Assembly: GCA_016706685.1 (NCBI GenBank)
Contig: JADJJE010000015.1
Coordinates: 124,001-188,000, forward strand
Origin: Sandaracinaceae bacterium
Lineage (GTDB): Bacteria > Myxococcota_A > Polyangia > Polyangiales > Houyiibacteriaceae
Direction: 5' to 3'
Length of the DNA: 64,000 nt
The translations under genes and the position numbers were made by a program. Below, piece by piece: positions 53,834 to 62,320 of this stretch. Position 1 is the stretch's first letter, and each line of letters opens with the position of its first letter. The notes under the pieces are model-generated. The model was not told the DNA's origin. It searched no databases and was given only the letters and a program-made list of their open reading frames with translations.

Positions 53834-54120
53834 GGGTCGAGTCGCGGGGCGCGAGGGTAGGCCTTCACGAAGAGCTCGTCGCCGAGGCGCTGCCGGATCT
53901 CGGCGAGGCGCACCGCTGCGTCGTCGTATTCGGGGTGCCGTGCGCGAATCCCGGCGCGCGTGAGCGACACCAGCTCCTCGCTCATCGCCACGGCCATCGA
54001 GAGGCGGCGCTCGGGTCCCATGTGCTTCCAAACGGAGAGCTGCACCGCCCATGCCTCGGGCGTGGTGTCGGAGGGGCGAAACCCGTCGCAAGAAGGTGCA
54101 GCGTCTTTCCGATCCGACAT
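53830..54120 (-). CDS. Rv0078B-related antitoxin (MenA1-like)
   Basis: 96 residues from the ATG at 54120. Features of the family: DTTPEAWAVQLSVWKHMGPE, a helix with RRLSMAVAMSEELVSLTRAG and IRARHPEYDDAAVRLAEIRQ, then RLGDELF. Directly upstream of, and overlapping, the nucleotidyltransferase gene, the standard antitoxin-first order. Confidence 0.75.
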   Translation of the reverse strand: MSDRKDAAPSCDGFRPSDTTPEAWAVQLSVWKHMGPERRLSMAVAMSEELVSLTRAGIRARHPEYDDAAVRLAEIRQRLGDELFVKAYPRAPRLDP

Positions 54121-54160
54121 GGGTGGCAGTATAGCGCGGTCTCCAGGCAGCCGGCCGACC

Positions 54161-55282
54161 CTACCGCAGCGCCTTGGCCATGCGCGCCCACCGCCGCGCT
54201 CCCGGGTCACTGCTCAGCAGCCCGCTGATCTGCCGGAGCGCCTGCGAGCCGGTCTGCGCATCGAAGAAGTCCGCAGGCAGCGGGCGGCCCCACTGCTGCA
54301 GCGCCGCGCGACCGAACTCGCCCTCGCGCGGGACGATCTCGGCGTTGAACAAGTCGCCATCGGACACGTGGCCCAGCACGGCGCCGTGCGGGTCGCGCCA
54401 GTAGTCGAAGAGCGCACTCCCCGCTTCGTGGCGGCCAGGGCCCCACACGTGCTTGGCGCCCACGCCGTAGAGGTGCTCGCTGCCCACGGCGATGTCGTCG
54501 AAGTCCAGCACCTCGAAGGCGGCGGAGAGCAGGCGGGCGCGCGGGCCCTCGAAGAGGGCGATGGCGTGGTGGTCCACCGGAGTGCGGCCGAGGTCCACGC
54601 GCAGGTAGGCGGCGGTGGGCTGCGCGCTGCGCTCGCCCAGCACCAGGTAGTCGGAGGCGATGAGCCCGAAGGTCTGCATGAACCAGCCGATCTCGTGCTC
54701 CACGTCCGGTGCCTGCCACGCCACGCTGGCGAGGCGCTCCACCTGCGCGGGCCCGCGGTCGCGGCGCTGCGGGCTGTTGATGCGGTGGCGCTGGCGCACG
54801 CGGTTGGTGCTCAGGGCCGCGCGGGTCTGCAGGGGCTCGAGTTCCCGCGCGCCGAAGGCCACGTGCACCGAGAGCCCGGAGGGGGAGCGCAGCCGCACGC
54901 GTTCGCCGCCGCCGGCTTCGTCGCTGGGCTCCACCTGGCTGGCGCCCGCCACGCGCGTGAGCACGTCCAGGTCGCTGCGCTGCCCGGCCAGGAACACCAC
55001 GCCGCCGAAGCGGGGCGTGGGCGCGCGCCGCACGGCCACCAGGTGGTGCGCCGAGGAGCTGCCGCGGAAGTAGTCGCCGTGCACGTCTTGGGCGCTGCGC
55101 CGCAGGCCGAAGTCCAAGAGGAAGTGGCGCATGTCGTCCAGCGCCGGGCGCTCGAGGATGATGTGCGAGAGGCCCACCACCTTCATGAGCGGCGAGCGCG
55201 CACGACCACGCGCAAAGATGTCTTCGGTGGGGGACTCTGGGAAAGCGGCTGCCGACGCGGGCGGAGGGACGCTCGTGCTCAT
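54161..55282 (-). CDS. VOC family extradiol dioxygenase-like protein
   Basis: 373 residues from the ATG at 55282 overlapping the thioesterase stop. Two VOC modules: residues 32-150 (MKVVGLSHIILERPALDDMR and HFLLDFGL) and 190-330 (VAWQAPDVEHEIGWFMQTFG, VDHHAIALFEG, FDYWRDPHGAVLGHVSDGD). His in SHI, DHHAI and Glu-type positions resemble the 2-His-1-Glu iron site of catechol 2,3-dioxygenases. Aromatic substrate possible but unproven. Confidence 0.8.
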   Translation of the reverse strand: MSTSVPPPASAAAFPESPTEDIFARGRARSPLMKVVGLSHIILERPALDDMRHFLLDFGLRRSAQDVHGDYFRGSSSAHHLVAVRRAPTPRFGGVVFLAGQRSDLDVLTRVAGASQVEPSDEAGGGERVRLRSPSGLSVHVAFGARELEPLQTRAALSTNRVRQRHRINSPQRRDRGPAQVERLASVAWQAPDVEHEIGWFMQTFGLIASDYLVLGERSAQPTAAYLRVDLGRTPVDHHAIALFEGPRARLLSAAFEVLDFDDIAVGSEHLYGVGAKHVWGPGRHEAGSALFDYWRDPHGAVLGHVSDGDLFNAEIVPREGEFGRAALQQWGRPLPADFFDAQTGSQALRQISGLLSSDPGARRWARMAKALR

Positions 55283-55749
55283 GCGGGCGATGATACGCTG
55301 CTGGGCGCGTCCACAGGGAAGAAGCGGCCCGTGCTGGTGGCCAGCAGCGTGCCCAGGTGCGAAACGCTCGCGTCGATGACGCTGTACTTGGGGTGCGTCG
55401 CGTCCATGATCTGCGCCCGCACGGTGAGCGGCAGGCCCATGTGCGTGGGGCGCTCGTAGCGGATGTTCAGCGAGCCCGTGACGAAGATGCGCCCCGTCAG
55501 GAAGAAGCCGGCGGCGCACGAGTACTCGTCCAGCATGAGCGCCAGGATGCCGCCGTGCACGGCCCCCGGCCCGCCGCGGAAGTGCTCGGCCGGCTGGTAC
55601 TCGCCCGTGATGCTGTTGCCCTCGCGGCGGAACACCAGGCGCAGGCCGATGGGGTTGGTGGGCGAGCAGCCCACGCAGCCGGTGTCGAACGGGAAGTGCA
55701 GGTCCACGCCCTCGGGGGGCAGGCGGTGCGGTGGCGCTTCGGACGTCAT
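55279..55749 (-). CDS. PaaI-type hotdog thioesterase
   Basis: 156 residues from the ATG at 55749 (overlaps CPBP stop). N-terminal CVGCSPTNPIGLRLVF, then the hotdog core with GAVHGGILALMLDEYSC and LNIRYERPTHMGLPLTV. HGG...LDE is the catalytic neighbourhood of 4HBT/PaaI thioesterases, which hydrolyse acyl- or aryl-CoA esters. Paired with a VOC dioxygenase, suggesting aromatic or acyl-CoA turnover. Confidence 0.82.
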   Translation of the reverse strand: MTSEAPPHRLPPEGVDLHFPFDTGCVGCSPTNPIGLRLVFRREGNSITGEYQPAEHFRGGPGAVHGGILALMLDEYSCAAGFFLTGRIFVTGSLNIRYERPTHMGLPLTVRAQIMDATHPKYSVIDASVSHLGTLLATSTGRFFPVDAPSSVSSPA

Positions 55750-56693
55750 GCGGGGCTCTCCGACGGATCGTTGGCTTCGGGTGCGGGGGTGTCGGGGCGC
55801 GCCGCAGGGGCCTCGGCGGCGCGCATGCGCGCGTGCAGCAACGTGGCCGCCACCAGCGTGAACAGCACGCCCACCGGCACGGCCCACAGCGGCAGCTCGT
55901 CGGTGCTGGCCAACTCGGTGCTCTCCGAGAAGTGCATGGCCAACGTGGCCGCCAGGTTGTTGGTGAAGTGCGCGAACACGGGCACCCACACCGAGCCCGT
56001 GCGGTGCCCCAGCCACGCCAGGTAGAAGCCGAGCGGCAGCACGCCCGCCATGTGCAGCGGGTCCATGTGCAGCGCGGCGAAGAACACCGCGGACACCGGC
56101 AGGGCCACGGCCGGCCACGGGATGCTGCGCTGGAGCACGCCGCGGCACAGCAGCTCTTCGCCCACGGCGGGCATCACGGCCAGGAAGGGCACCAGCACCC
56201 ACAGCGGCTGCCCTGCGACGGCCGCCTCGATCATCTCGAGCGAGCTCTGCTCCGGGAAGTACGGCTTCAACGTGGTGACGATGCGGTCGGCCAGCGGGCC
56301 GAGGCCCAGGATGCCGAGCGCTCCCCACAAGAACGTGCCGGCCGGCGCCCCGCTGAGACCCAGCGCGCTGCGGTGTGGGACGCTCGCCACGAACGGGAAG
56401 AGCGCCGCCACCACCAGAAACACCAGCAGGTTGGCGATCTGCCCAGCGGCCAGCATGGGGAACGAGATGAGCGCCTGAGGGTTGCCCACGGCCGCCATCA
56501 CCCCGCTCGGGCCGTGCTCCGCCAGCATGATCACCACCAGCACGGCCACGTTGGCGATGACCAGCATCACCACCGCCACCAGCATGGCCAGCATGCCCTG
56601 CCACCAACGCAGGCGCAGGCGCGGGACCGCGGGTTCCGGCAGCCCCGGAGGCAGCGGGATGTCTTCGGCAACGGGAGGCGCAGGCTCGTCCAC
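55746..56693 (-). CDS. CPBP family intramembrane metalloprotease
   Basis: 315 residues from a GTG placed directly after the rsgA stop. Seven or eight membrane segments. Catalytic motifs of the CPBP/CAAX protease family are present: EELLCRGVLQR (EExxxR), FFAALHMDPLHMAG (FxxxH) and FAHFTNNLAATLA (HxxN). Such enzymes process prenylated or bacteriocin-like peptides; the substrate here is unknown. Confidence 0.87.
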   Translation of the reverse strand: MDEPAPPVAEDIPLPPGLPEPAVPRLRLRWWQGMLAMLVAVVMLVIANVAVLVVIMLAEHGPSGVMAAVGNPQALISFPMLAAGQIANLLVFLVVAALFPFVASVPHRSALGLSGAPAGTFLWGALGILGLGPLADRIVTTLKPYFPEQSSLEMIEAAVAGQPLWVLVPFLAVMPAVGEELLCRGVLQRSIPWPAVALPVSAVFFAALHMDPLHMAGVLPLGFYLAWLGHRTGSVWVPVFAHFTNNLAATLAMHFSESTELASTDELPLWAVPVGVLFTLVAATLLHARMRAAEAPAARPDTPAPEANDPSESPA

Positions 56694-57665
56694 TCAGCCC
56701 ACTCTGTCCGGTCGCTTCTCGCCCAGCAAGAGCTTGGCGAAGCTCTCGTAGCGGTCCGTGTCGATCTCTTCGGCTTCCACCGCGGCCAGGATGGCGCAGC
56801 CCGGCTCGCTCAGGTGCTTGCAGCTGCGGAAGCCGCACTGCCCCAGGAACGGCCGGAACTCGGGAAAGCAGCGCGCTAGCGAGCCGTCGGGGATCTCGAA
56901 GCTGGCCAGCTCGCGGATGCCGGGCGTGTCCGCGATGAAGCCGCCCCCGGTGAGCGGGTGCAGGGTGGCCACGCGCGTGGTGTGGCGGCCCTTGCCGTGC
57001 GCTTCGCTGGTGGCGCCCACGCGCAGGTCGAGGCCCGGCTCGATGCAGTTCACCAGGCTGCTCTTGCCGGCGCCGCTGGGGCCGCTGAACACCGACACGC
57101 GCCCCACGAGCGCCGCCCGCAGCGCGGCGATGCCCGGGTCGTCTTCCGTGGCGGTGCTGGTGCGGAAGCTGCGGTAGCCCAGCGACTCGTAGAGCGTGAG
57201 CGCGTCGTCGATGTAGTCGTCTTCTTCGATGCGCAGGTCGTGCTTGTTGGCCACCAGGATGGCGTCCACCCCGTTGTGCTCGGCGATGACCAGGTAGCGG
57301 TCGATCATGCGCGGCACGAAGGGCGGGGCCTCGTAGGCCATGACGATGACCAGCACGTCCAGGTTGGCGATGAGCACGTCTTCGCGGTGCCCGCCGCGCG
57401 CGGGGTGCTGGCGCGAGAACACGGTGCGGCGCGGCAGCACCTCCTCCACGGTGACGCTGCCGTTCTCGGCCTGGGCCACGTGCACCTGGTCGCCGATCAC
57501 GCACAGGTCCGTGTTCTGCTTCACGCGCTTGAGCCGGCCGCGCAGGCGCGCACGCACCACGCCGGTGGGCAGCAACACGTCGAAGAAGCCCGCGGTGCTG
57601 CGCAGCACGATGCCGCGTGCCTGGCCCTCGGGCAGCACGGGGTCCACTTCGGGCGCGCGGCTCAC
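56694..57665 (-). CDS. rsgA: Ribosome small subunit GTPase RsgA
   Basis: 323 residues from a GTG overlapping the preceding stop (GTGA). N-terminal OB domain, then circularly permuted GTPase: NKHD (G4) precedes GPSGAGKSSLVN (G1) and DTPGIREL (G3). Zinc-binding end CGFRSCKHLSEPGC. It releases RbfA and matures the 30S subunit. Part of a five-gene overlapping operon. Confidence 0.93.
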   Translation of the reverse strand: MSRAPEVDPVLPEGQARGIVLRSTAGFFDVLLPTGVVRARLRGRLKRVKQNTDLCVIGDQVHVAQAENGSVTVEEVLPRRTVFSRQHPARGGHREDVLIANLDVLVIVMAYEAPPFVPRMIDRYLVIAEHNGVDAILVANKHDLRIEEDDYIDDALTLYESLGYRSFRTSTATEDDPGIAALRAALVGRVSVFSGPSGAGKSSLVNCIEPGLDLRVGATSEAHGKGRHTTRVATLHPLTGGGFIADTPGIRELASFEIPDGSLARCFPEFRPFLGQCGFRSCKHLSEPGCAILAAVEAEEIDTDRYESFAKLLLGEKRPDRVG

Positions 57666-58594
57666 GGCCTGTCCCCGCGCCGGATGAGCAAGGGCACCCC
57701 GGAGTTGCCGTGCAGCAGCATGGCCGTGTCGCCGCGCGCGCCGCGGTACGGGGCGCTGGGCATGTCGCTGTTCTTCACGCCGCGCAGCTCCCCGCCCAGC
57801 TCGAAGCGGTCGGTGCGCGGGATGGGCGTGTCCTCGATGCCCACCACGGTGACGCGGTCGCCGACGCGCACCACGAGGGTGTGCAGGCCGCGCTCCCGCT
57901 CGGGGTGAGTGATGCCGGCCTCGGCCAGGGCGGTGCGGGTGCCGCTCGGCAGCAGCAGCCCGGTGCTGGACTCGGGGCTGGCCAGCAATAGCGGGGCGTC
58001 TTCCATGCGCACCACCACGAGCTCGTCCTCATCCGTGCGGATGGCGAAGTCGCACGCCTCGAGGATGCGCACGTGGCGGGCCCGCGAGACCAGCTCGCGC
58101 ACCACGATGTCCCCGTCGGCGGGCGCCCCGATGCTGATGACCTGGCCCGTCTTGCGGGTGCCCAGCGCCTCCGGAAAGAGCAGCTTCTCGGCCGCCAGCT
58201 GACTCTCCTCGTCGGCGGACCAGAGCGCCAGGGTGAGCTGGCTGTCCAGCACGTAGCGGATCATGGCCAGCACGATGAACACGTTGAGCGCAGCGAAGAA
58301 CGTGACCACGGTACACACGAAGAGCACCACCACCCAGCCCGCCAGCACGGGGCTCATGCTGTGGAGCGACCAGTAGAGCAGCACCAGCACCGGCGACGCG
58401 ATGAGCGCGTGGCCCACCCAGCGCAGCACCCGCGCCACACCGCCCTGCAGGGTGCCGAAGAAGCCCTTTCGCTGCGCGAGCCAGGCGTGCCCGGGGCCAA
58501 TCGCCGTTCGCCCGCGGTCCTTGCCGTCCACGCGCGCGGCGAGCCACCACTCGCGGCGGTCGAGGCCAGCTTGGAAACGATGTTGCAGCGCCAT
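57662..58594 (-). CDS. Membrane protein with GIDE-like soluble domain
   Basis: 310 residues. Two adjacent membrane helices (about residues 60-115, ALIASPVLVLLYWSLHSMSP and WVVVLFVCTVVTFFAALNVF), then a soluble domain with strands ISIGAPADGDIVVRELVS, DFAIRTDEDELVVVRMEDAP and VVRVGDRVTVVGIEDTPIPR, reminiscent of the GIDE/BAM domain of membrane ubiquitin-ligase-related proteins; no RING is present. First gene of the rsgA operon. Function unknown. Confidence 0.65.
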   Translation of the reverse strand: MALQHRFQAGLDRREWWLAARVDGKDRGRTAIGPGHAWLAQRKGFFGTLQGGVARVLRWVGHALIASPVLVLLYWSLHSMSPVLAGWVVVLFVCTVVTFFAALNVFIVLAMIRYVLDSQLTLALWSADEESQLAAEKLLFPEALGTRKTGQVISIGAPADGDIVVRELVSRARHVRILEACDFAIRTDEDELVVVRMEDAPLLLASPESSTGLLLPSGTRTALAEAGITHPERERGLHTLVVRVGDRVTVVGIEDTPIPRTDRFELGGELRGVKNSDMPSAPYRGARGDTAMLLHGNSGVPLLIRRGDRP

Positions 58595-58643
58595 GCTGGG
58601 CCAGTCCTAGCAGAGTCCGGGGGTCCCGTACTACTCTCGCCGT

Positions 58644-59111
58644 GTGGGCCGCTTTTTCGTCATCCTCGCCTCCGTCATCGTCACTGGCATCGGGCTGGGC
58701 CTGGTTGGGGGCTTCCAGGAGTCGGACGTCCGCATCTTGGGCCTCGCGCCCGTGTGCACCGCTCCCGTGGTGCCCTGCTGGCTCGCCTTCGGGGGCGGCA
58801 CCGGCGTGCTGGTGGTTGGCCTCGGCGGTGTCGGGGTGGTGGCGCTCACCATCTACGGCGCGGGGGTGCTGTTCGCCACCGGCCAGCTGGCCGTGGGCCT
58901 CTTGGCGATCGGGCAAGCGGGGGTAGGGGTCATCGGCTGGATCGGGCAGGTGGGGGCCGGGGCCACCGGCATCGGTCAGCTCATCTTCGGATGGCTGGTG
59001 CGTGGCCAGCTCCCCATTGGCGCAGACGGAACCGCCTTCCACGCCATGCTTTTCCGGCAGCTGAAGTCGGCGCTGGGCCCGCTGGGCACGCGCTACGACC
59101 TCTCGGCGTGA
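58644..59111 (+). CDS. Gly-rich small membrane protein
   Basis: 155 residues from a GTG at 58644. Three or four membrane segments built of G-x-L-x-x-G-x-x-A repeats (ATGQLAVGLLAIGQAGVGVI, GWIGQVGAGATGIGQLIFGW). N-terminal signal-anchor-like segment. No family assignment. Divergent from the rsgA operon (49 nt). Confidence 0.6.
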   Translation: MGRFFVILASVIVTGIGLGLVGGFQESDVRILGLAPVCTAPVVPCWLAFGGGTGVLVVGLGGVGVVALTIYGAGVLFATGQLAVGLLAIGQAGVGVIGWIGQVGAGATGIGQLIFGWLVRGQLPIGADGTAFHAMLFRQLKSALGPLGTRYDLSA

Positions 59112-59138
59112 GGGCGGTTACGCGCTGGAAACAAATTC

Positions 59139-59153
59139 GCCCGCGTCGGGCGC
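59139..59153 (+). terminator. Hairpin after the Gly-rich membrane protein gene
   Basis: CGCCCG-CGT-CGGGCG is a perfect six-base stem 28 nt after the stop, before the AT-rich nirB control region. No T-run follows. Confidence 0.45.
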
Positions 59154-59238
59154 AATGAAGTAGACGCGTCCACGAAACGCATCGGAAATGTTCGCTGTTT
59201 CGCTTGGATATCGCGTAGATAACTTCGTTCGCCATGGA

Positions 59239-59252
59239 TTGACTCGTATCAA
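59239..59252. promoter_or_regulatory. FNR/CRP-type box upstream of nirB
   Basis: TTGAC-TCGT-ATCAA differs from the FNR consensus TTGATnnnnATCAA by one base. It sits in a 230-nt AT-rich island before the nitrite reductase gene, suggesting control by oxygen or nitrogen oxides through an FNR/DNR-like regulator. Confidence 0.6.
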
Positions 59253-59272
59253 AATTCGCATAGCTTCGAGGT

Positions 59273-62200
59273 GTGAACAGTCATCGCGGTAATCGAAATT
59301 CATCGGAAAATTCGCATAATCTTCCGCTGTGCGCGGGAATTCGCGAGACCATTTTAGTCGTCGGAAACGGGATGGTCAGTCAGCGATTCTGCGCGAAGAT
59401 GCGCGAGCTGGTGAACGTGGATCAGGCGCGGATCATCGTGATCGGTGAGGAAACGTGGCCCGCTTACGACCGCGTGCAGCTCACCAAGTACTTCGAGCTG
59501 ATGAGCGCTGAGCCTCTGCTCCTGGCCACGCGCGCCTGGTACAAGCAGCACGACATCGAGCTGCGCACGGGGATCAAGGTGGCGAGCGTGGATCTCGCGG
59601 CGCGCGAGGTGGTCACCAGCGAGGGCGAGCGCTGCGTCTTCGACCGGCTGGTGCTGGCCACCGGCTCCGCGCCCTTCGTGCCGCCCGTCCCGGGCATCGA
59701 GCGCGAGGGCGTGTTCGTGTACCGGACCCTCGACGATCTGGACGCGATCCGGGCCTACGCCGACAAGGCCAAGCGCTGCGCCGTGCTGGGCGGCGGCCTG
59801 CTGGGCCTCGAGGCGGCCCGGGCGGTGCAGGAGTGCGGCGTCGAGGCGCACGTCATCGAGCTGGCGCCGCGCCTGATGCCTCGCCAGATCGACGCCATCG
59901 GCGGCCGCCTGCTGAAGCGCGCCATCGAGCGCCTGGGCGTTCAGGTGCACGTGGGCTGCGGCACGCGCGAAGTGCTGGGCGACCCGGCCGTCACCGGTCT
60001 GGCCACCAGCGAGGCCGACCTGCCGTTCGACATGGTGGTGGTGTCCGCCGGCATCCGCCCGCGCGACGAGCTGGCGCGCGCCGCCGGCATCGGAGTGGGC
60101 GAGCGCGGCGGCATCGTGGTGGACGACACGCTCGCCACCAGCGCCCCGGGCGTGTACGCCATCGGCGAGTGCGCGTTGCACCGAGGCATGATCTACGGCC
60201 TGGTGGCGCCGGGCTACGAGATGGCCGAGGCGCTGGCGCGCTCTCTCGCGGGCGAAGCAGGGGCTCGCTTCGAGGGTGCAGATCTCAGCTGCAAGCTCAA
60301 GCTCATGGGCGTGGACGTGGCCAGCTTCGGTGACGCGTTCGCGGACGAGCGGGACGACAGCGCTCAAGTGGTGGCGTTCCAAGACTTCACCGCCGGCGTC
60401 TACAAGAAGCTCATCATGGACGCGGCCGGGAAGCGCGTGCTGGGCGGCATGCTGCTGGGGGACGCCTCGGCGTTCTCCACGCTGTCGCACTACGCTCGCA
60501 CCGGCGAGGCCATCCCCGGCACCCCGGAGGGCCTCCTGCTGGGCGAGCGGGGCGAAGCGGCCGGCGGAGGTGGCCTCGCGGCGCTGCCCGACGCGGCCCA
60601 GGTCTGCTCGTGCAACAACGTCAGCAAGGGCGCCATCGTGGGCGCTGTCCGCGGTGGCGCGTGCGAGCTGGCCCAGCTGAAGGCCTGCACCCGGGCGGGC
60701 ACGTCTTGCGGCGGCTGCATGCCGCAGGTGGTGGACCTGCTGGACGCCGAGCTCAAGGCCATGGGCCGCAGCACGCGCAGGCGCCTGTGCGAGCACTTCG
60801 ACCTCACGCGCCGCGAGATGTTCGACGTGGTCCGCGTGCGGGGCATCGACTCGTTCGAGGAGCTGCTGCGCGAGCACGGTGAGGGCGGCCAGGGCTGCGA
60901 GATCTGCAAGCCCACCGCGGCCAGCATCTTCGCCAGCCTGCAGAACGAGATGATCCTGAAGAAGCACGACGCCCTGCAGGACACCAACGACCGCTTCTTG
61001 GCCAACATCCAGCGGCGCGGGCTGTACTCGGTGGTGCCGCGCATCCTGGGCGGCGAGATCACGCCCGAGGGGCTCATCCGCCTCGGCGAGATCGCGCAGC
61101 GCTACGGGCTCTACACCAAGATCACCGGGGGTCAGCGCGTGGACATGTTCGGGGCCACCCTGAACAAGCTGCCGGACATCTGGCAGGAGCTGGTGGAGAG
61201 CGGCTTCGAGAGCGGGCACGCGTACGCCAAGGGGCTGCGCACGGTGAAGAGCTGCGTCGGGTCCACCTGGTGCCGCTACGGCATGGACGACTCGGTCGGC
61301 CTCGCCATCCGCATCGAGGAGCGCTATCGCGGCATCCGCGCGCCCCACAAGCTCAAGAGCGCCGTGAGCGGCTGCGTGCGCGAGTGCGCCGAAGCCCAGA
61401 GCAAGGACTTCGGCGTGATCTCCACCGAGACGGGCTGGAACCTCTACGTCTGCGGCAACGGCGGCGCCAAGCCGCGCCACGCCGACCTGCTGGCCACCGA
61501 CCTCGATGAGGCGACGCTCATCAAGTACATCGACCGCTTCCTCATGTACTACATCTGCACCGCCGACCGCCTGACGCGGACCTCGGTGTGGGTGGAGAAG
61601 CTCGAGGGTGGCATCGACCACGTGCGGGACGTGGTGGTCAACGACAGCCTCGGCCTCGGCGCCGAGCTCGAGCAGATGGCGGCGCACTTGGTGGCGAGCT
61701 ACCAGTGCGAGTGGGCCGCGGTGGTCAACGACCCCGAGCAGCGCGCCCGGTTCCGGCACTTCGCCAACAGCGACGCCGACGACGACTCGGTGTTCATGAT
61801 CGAGCAGCGTGGTCAGCGCCGCGTGGCCGACTGGGACCCGCCCGCGGCGCCTCGCAAGCTGCGCTTGCCGGTGCTCTCCTTGCAAGACGCGGTGGCCGCC
61901 GCCCCCGTCGCGGTACCGGAAGACGAGCTGGTCTACTTCGGCGAGGTGGCCAGCTTCCCCGTGGAGGGTGGCATGAGCGTGAAGCACGGCGACGTGCAGC
62001 TGGCCATCTACCACTTCACGTCGCGCGGCGAGTGGTACGCCACGCAGAACATGTGCCCCCACCAGCAGGACATGGTGCTGGCGCGCGGCCTGCTGGGCGA
62101 CGTCCGGGGCGAGCCCAAGGTGGTCTGCCCCATGCACAAGAAGAGCTTCTCGCTGCTCACGGGGGAGTCGCTGAGCGGCGACGAGTACCAGATCATGACG

Positions 62201-62317
62201 TTCCCGGTGGAGGTCCACGACGGCCGCGTGTTCGCGCGCGTGCCCGCCGCAGCCTCCCTCGCGGACCAACTCTGTGCGGGCCACACTGGGTGCGACCACG
62301 CCCACGCGGCGGAGTAG
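59273..62317 (+). CDS. nirB: Nitrite reductase [NAD(P)H], NirB fused to NirD
   Basis: 1,014 residues from a GTG at 59273 (the only standard in-frame start before the conserved core; see findings). Domain order: FAD/NAD(P)H Rossmann (ETILVVGNGMVSQRF), BFD-like [2Fe-2S] with VCSCNNVSKG and TSCGGCMPQV (444-485), siroheme/[4Fe-4S] domain with SCVGSTWCRYG and SGCVRECAEAQ (about 660-705), and a C-terminal Rieske NirD part with NMCPHQQ and VCPMHKKSF (926-965). In E. coli NirB and NirD are separate; the fusion makes 1:1 stoichiometry. It reduces nitrite to ammonia. Confidence 0.93.
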   Translation: MNSHRGNRNSSENSHNLPLCAGIRETILVVGNGMVSQRFCAKMRELVNVDQARIIVIGEETWPAYDRVQLTKYFELMSAEPLLLATRAWYKQHDIELRTGIKVASVDLAAREVVTSEGERCVFDRLVLATGSAPFVPPVPGIEREGVFVYRTLDDLDAIRAYADKAKRCAVLGGGLLGLEAARAVQECGVEAHVIELAPRLMPRQIDAIGGRLLKRAIERLGVQVHVGCGTREVLGDPAVTGLATSEADLPFDMVVVSAGIRPRDELARAAGIGVGERGGIVVDDTLATSAPGVYAIGECALHRGMIYGLVAPGYEMAEALARSLAGEAGARFEGADLSCKLKLMGVDVASFGDAFADERDDSAQVVAFQDFTAGVYKKLIMDAAGKRVLGGMLLGDASAFSTLSHYARTGEAIPGTPEGLLLGERGEAAGGGGLAALPDAAQVCSCNNVSKGAIVGAVRGGACELAQLKACTRAGTSCGGCMPQVVDLLDAELKAMGRSTRRRLCEHFDLTRREMFDVVRVRGIDSFEELLREHGEGGQGCEICKPTAASIFASLQNEMILKKHDALQDTNDRFLANIQRRGLYSVVPRILGGEITPEGLIRLGEIAQRYGLYTKITGGQRVDMFGATLNKLPDIWQELVESGFESGHAYAKGLRTVKSCVGSTWCRYGMDDSVGLAIRIEERYRGIRAPHKLKSAVSGCVRECAEAQSKDFGVISTETGWNLYVCGNGGAKPRHADLLATDLDEATLIKYIDRFLMYYICTADRLTRTSVWVEKLEGGIDHVRDVVVNDSLGLGAELEQMAAHLVASYQCEWAAVVNDPEQRARFRHFANSDADDDSVFMIEQRGQRRVADWDPPAAPRKLRLPVLSLQDAVAAAPVAVPEDELVYFGEVASFPVEGGMSVKHGDVQLAIYHFTSRGEWYATQNMCPHQQDMVLARGLLGDVRGEPKVVCPMHKKSFSLLTGESLSGDEYQIMTFPVEVHDGRVFARVPAAASLADQLCAGHTGCDHAHAAE

Positions 62318-62320
62318 GCC

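Noticed and set aside
59118..59303. 61-codon minus-strand frame in the AT-rich region before nirB
   Set aside because: Lies wholly in the regulatory island, no homology recognisable, no ribosome site; likely chance in AT-richer DNA.
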